Source of the DNA: an uncultured Flavobacteriia bacterium
GTDB lineage: Bacteria; Bacteroidota; Bacteroidia; Flavobacteriales_D; Crocinitomicaceae
Assembly: GCA_903887095.1 (NCBI GenBank)
Contig: CAISOQ010000160.1
Location: 1-8,176 of the forward strand
DNA length: 8,176 nt
Reading direction: 5' to 3'
Program-made: the position numbers and the translations under genes
Shown here: positions 5,734 through 8,176 of the stretch, one piece after another
Layout of the letters: every line of letters begins with the position of its first letter
Position numbering within the stretch: the first letter of the stretch is position 1
Notes under the pieces: model-generated
Databases searched by the model: none
What the model saw: the letters and a program-made list of their open reading frames with translations, nothing else
Told to the model about the DNA's origin: nothing

Positions 5734-5952
5734 ATGAATAAATGTAAAAATATGAGCCGTATAATTGGTTTGACAATTGGGTTTTTAGTAAGTATTTCAG
5801 TTTTTGGTCAAGCTGATTTAAAATTGAAAACAACAGAACTTGAAGCACTTAAATCAAGGGAGAAAGATTTAGTGGCTGAAATTGAAATTCTAAAATTGGC
5901 AGAGCTTCAGCTATTAGATTCTGACAACTTGATTCGAACAGAAATAGATTGA
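5734..5952 (+). CDS. Small secreted coiled-coil protein, possibly truncated
   Basis: This 72-aa product has an N-terminal Sec-type signal. ATG 5734 or the in-frame ATG 5752 begins a run of hydrophobic residues (IIGLTIGFLVSISVFGQ, about 10-26), with likely cleavage near the Gly-Gln-Ala step. The mature part (about 46 aa) is charged with a heptad pattern (LKTTELEALKSREKDLVAEI) typical of a short coiled coil. The mature start resembles, from memory, the leader-proximal coiled coil of Bacteroidota DNA/RNA non-specific endonucleases (NUC1-like), so this may be their truncated N-terminus. That is a weak inference. After the TGA the same frame stays open for 18 more codons (NNYYHLKELCDLLNKKPL), so a recent nonsense change is possible. 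It would act outside the cytoplasm. It is not clearly in an operon with the next gene (121-bp gap). Confidence 0.5.
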   Translation: MNKCKNMSRIIGLTIGFLVSISVFGQADLKLKTTELEALKSREKDLVAEIEILKLAELQLLDSDNLIRTEID

Positions 5953-6048
5953 AACAACTATTATCATTTGAAAGAATTATGTGACCTTTTGAATAAAAAA
6001 CCATTGTAATTTATGACACTCTAATAAGTTAATCTGTGTTTTAATCTA

Positions 6049-6056
6049 TATATTTA
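6049..6056 (+). promoter_or_regulatory. Possible -7 box for the MazG/GIY-YIG operon
   Basis: TATATTTA matches TAnnTTTG in seven of eight positions and lies 18-25 bp before the ATG at 6074. No clear TTG is found about 20 bp upstream, so the call rests on position and one near-consensus element. Confidence 0.25.
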
Positions 6057-6073
6057 ACCAGTACATCTTTGCC

Positions 6074-6412
6074 ATGAATGATATCGATAAAATAACCAAA
6101 GCTTTAGTCGAATTCCGCGATGCACGCGACTGGAAACAGTTTCACGACTCCAAGAACCTAGCAACGGCTCTCAGCATTGAAGTAGCTGAGCTCAATGAGC
6201 TGTTCTTATGGAAAGATATAGCTGATTCAGAAGGTGTTGACAAGGAGCGAATCAAAGAGGAACTGGCAGATGTGTTTGCCTATGCCCTGCTCCTTGCAGA
6301 GAAACACGGATTCGATGTAAAAGAAATTGTCTTGGAAAAGATCGCCAAGAACAACCAAAAATATCCTGTGGAAAAAGCAAAAGGAACAGCGACAAAGTAC
6401 ACGGAACTATGA
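6074..6412 (+). CDS. MazG-like nucleotide pyrophosphohydrolase
   Basis: This 112-aa protein is a compact all-alpha NTP-PPase of the MazG / dCTPase type (the RS21-C6-like single-domain group). The metal-binding signature is present: EVAE (Glu36, Glu39) followed 24 residues later by ELAD (Glu63, Asp66). The flanking pattern is typical too (ALSIEVAELNELFLW and EELADVFAYALLLAEKHGFD), and an NNQKYP motif near residue 93 commonly closes the fold. Such enzymes hydrolyse (d)NTPs to the monophosphate and pyrophosphate with Mg; which nucleotide cannot be read from the sequence. Its TGA overlaps the next ATG (ATGA, 6409-6412), so it is translationally coupled to the nuclease-helicase gene. That coupling suggests a joint role, perhaps lowering a nucleotide pool during infection, rather than general housecleaning. 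Confidence 0.92.
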   Translation: MNDIDKITKALVEFRDARDWKQFHDSKNLATALSIEVAELNELFLWKDIADSEGVDKERIKEELADVFAYALLLAEKHGFDVKEIVLEKIAKNNQKYPVEKAKGTATKYTEL

Positions 6413-8097
6413 TAGACGATTTTGTTCGTTCGGTACAGATCAATAAATACTCCTTCAGTAAAGCTGGATCAGCGGAGTATGTTCTGAATACCTATATGAA
6501 CAATTCGTGGCCTGTTGTCTATATTATAAAAGATGACGCAATTGGAGAAGCCTATATCGGTGAATCTACCAATGCCATAAACCGAATGAAAAACCATTTG
6601 GCCAATGAGGAAAGAAACAAATTGGGTGATTTATTGATCATCAGTTGTGACAAATTCAATAAATCGGCAGTCTTGGATATCGAATCCAATTTGATCCAGT
6701 ACATGTCTTCCGATGGAAGGTATAAATTGCAAAATGGAAACGCAGGACTCATAGATCACAACTATTACCAACGCGAACAATACCAAAGCTTGTTTGACAA
6801 TTTATGGGAATATTTATTGGTGGAGAAGTATGCCAAGAATCCTTTATCGCGAATTGATAATTCAGATTTATTCAAGTATTCGCCTTATAAAGCATTAACC
6901 AACGACCAACACGATTCTGTTTTAGAAATTTTGGGTTTACTCACAAAGAAAGAAGAGAACACCATTTTTGTGGAAGGTGGTGCCGGAACAGGTAAAACAA
7001 TTTTGGCCATTTACATGATGAAGTTATTGAAAACGGATATCATGGATCATCATTTGGATGGGGAAGATGAAACGTATTCTTCAGAATTAACATTGATTTC
7101 TCAGTTAAAAGCCAAATTTCCAAACCCGAGAGTTGCACTGGTTGTTCCGATGACTTCCTTGCGTAAAACATTGAAAAAAGTATTTGCCAATGTAAAAGGA
7201 CTGAAAGCAAGTATGGTGATTGGACCTTCTGAAGTTTCGAAGAATGAATACGATGTATTGATAGTAGATGAAGCCCACCGATTAAGAAAACGCAAGAACA
7301 TTACCAACTTTAAAAGTTTTGACGATGCCAATAAATTATTGGGATTTGATATTCACGAAGGAACAGAACTGGATTGGATTTTAAAACAATCGAAGAATCA
7401 AATCTTCTTTTACGATGAAGGTCAATCAATTAAACCATCTGATATTGACCAATCCAAGTTTGCTAAACAAAAATGGAGTGCCTCTTTGCTGAAATTGGTT
7501 TCGCAGCACCGTGTGAAAGGAGGAATGGATTACATCAATTACATTGATAACCTCTTGCATTGCCGTTTGGAAAAAGGAGACAAGAAATTTGAAAGTGAAC
7601 ACTATGATTTTGTGCTGTATGATTCTTTAACGGAACTCTATGCCGATTTAAAAAAGAAAGAAAAAGAATTTGGTTTGTGCCGTTTGCTTTCTGGTTATTC
7701 GTGGGAATGGAAATCTGCGAAAGCGGACGTTCCCGATATTACGATTGAAGGCTTGAACTTGAAATGGAACACGACCAACGAAGATTGGATCAATTCTCCA
7801 AATGCGTTCAATGAAGTAGGGTGTATTCATACAACACAAGGATACGATTTGAATTATACAGGAATTATCTTCGGAAAAGAAATTACCTACAACCCGGAAA
7901 CAAAACAAATTGAAATTGATGCTTCTCAGTATTTTGACAAGAAAGGAAAACAAGGCATTGAAGATCCTGCAACTTTGAAAGCATACATTTTGAATATTTA
8001 TAAAACAATGATGTTACGTGGAATTCGTGGAACTTATGTTTATGTATGTGATGACGGGTTGAGGGAGTATATGAAGGAGTTGATAACTTCAAACTAA
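6409..8097 (+). CDS. GIY-YIG nuclease fused to Schlafen-group-3 (DUF2075) helicase
   Basis: This 562-aa protein has an N-terminal GIY-YIG endonuclease domain (about 34-100). VVYII carries Tyr38 of the first motif, AYIGE (48-52) the YIG, INRMKNHL the Arg (Arg59), and LDIESNL the catalytic Glu (Glu92). A superfamily-1-like helicase of the DUF2075 family (PF09848, Schlafen group 3 helicase domain) follows. It has a Q-motif-like Gln167, Walker A GGAGTGKT (190-197), Walker B VLIVDEAH (283-290), motif III FFYDEGQ (333-339), SQHR (365-368), HTTQGYD (474-480) and RGIRGTYVY (537-545). All motor motifs look intact, so it should bind and move on nucleic acid with ATP. The nuclease would cut DNA or possibly RNA. 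It is coupled to the MazG-like gene. Related helicases sit in vertebrate antiviral SLFN5/SLFN11. A defence role is inferred. No terminator is visible in the remaining 79 bp. Confidence 0.92.
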   Translation: MIDDFVRSVQINKYSFSKAGSAEYVLNTYMNNSWPVVYIIKDDAIGEAYIGESTNAINRMKNHLANEERNKLGDLLIISCDKFNKSAVLDIESNLIQYMSSDGRYKLQNGNAGLIDHNYYQREQYQSLFDNLWEYLLVEKYAKNPLSRIDNSDLFKYSPYKALTNDQHDSVLEILGLLTKKEENTIFVEGGAGTGKTILAIYMMKLLKTDIMDHHLDGEDETYSSELTLISQLKAKFPNPRVALVVPMTSLRKTLKKVFANVKGLKASMVIGPSEVSKNEYDVLIVDEAHRLRKRKNITNFKSFDDANKLLGFDIHEGTELDWILKQSKNQIFFYDEGQSIKPSDIDQSKFAKQKWSASLLKLVSQHRVKGGMDYINYIDNLLHCRLEKGDKKFESEHYDFVLYDSLTELYADLKKKEKEFGLCRLLSGYSWEWKSAKADVPDITIEGLNLKWNTTNEDWINSPNAFNEVGCIHTTQGYDLNYTGIIFGKEITYNPETKQIEIDASQYFDKKGKQGIEDPATLKAYILNIYKTMMLRGIRGTYVYVCDDGLREYMKELITSN

Positions 8098-8176
8098 AAA
8101 TCTTTCCTTTTACACAAACTAATTCTAATTTAATATCAAGAGCTTAAAGAAGTCCATATAATAATGTGAAATACTG

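Overview
The window looks like chromosomal DNA of a Bacteroidota (Flavobacteriia-like) bacterium. The signs are an AT-rich composition, weakly Shine-Dalgarno-dependent starts, an exact Bacteroidota-type -7 box (TATATTTG, matching TAnnTTTG) before the fic gene, a degenerate A+T-rich heptad repeat between genes, and gene families common in that phylum. The assignment is inferred from the sequence alone. The region reads as accessory DNA: small operons, relic gene fragments and defence-type enzyme families rather than a core metabolic locus.

Layout. Positions 1-384 show no convincing gene. 385-2064 (+) encodes a 559-aa AAA+ ATPase whose Walker B carries Asn-Glu instead of Asp-Glu. It converges on an ECF-type sigma factor (2312-2839, -). 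Between the two lies an uninterrupted array of 22 degenerate heptanucleotides (2154-2307). A gene-poor stretch of about 580 bp (2840-3418) follows; it holds a 12-bp palindrome before the sigma gene and a GC-rich hairpin.

From 3419 to 4452 (+) there is a tightly overlapped four-gene unit: a two-helix membrane peptide, a 58-aa basic protein too short for usual ORF thresholds, a 205-aa protein, and the 25-codon stump of a zinc-ribbon protein. The 205-aa protein has an N-terminal QTSLF motif and a segment patterned like one domain of the DNA polymerase sliding clamp. The unit breaks off next to a block containing a class II Fic enzyme with a C-terminal helix-turn-helix (4543-5430, -). That block is bracketed by two near-identical direct repeats of about 45 bp (4468-4512 and 5535-5580). 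The repeats are gene relics: in one minus-strand frame both encode KGHVRRKVSTDK, and their three differences within those codons are silent. The fic promoter sits exactly between the 12-bp arms of a perfect inverted repeat, so autorepression by the Fic protein's own HTH is a natural hypothesis.

The right part holds a small secreted coiled-coil protein (5734-5952, +), possibly truncated, and then a two-gene operon with an ATGA overlap. Its genes are a MazG-like nucleotide pyrophosphohydrolase (6074-6412) and a 562-aa fusion of a GIY-YIG nuclease with a Schlafen-group-3/DUF2075 helicase (6409-8097). A nucleotide-cleaving enzyme coupled to a nuclease-helicase related to antiviral Schlafens makes this pair the strongest candidate for a defence system here. 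The four-gene clamp-like unit is the least explained coding cluster.
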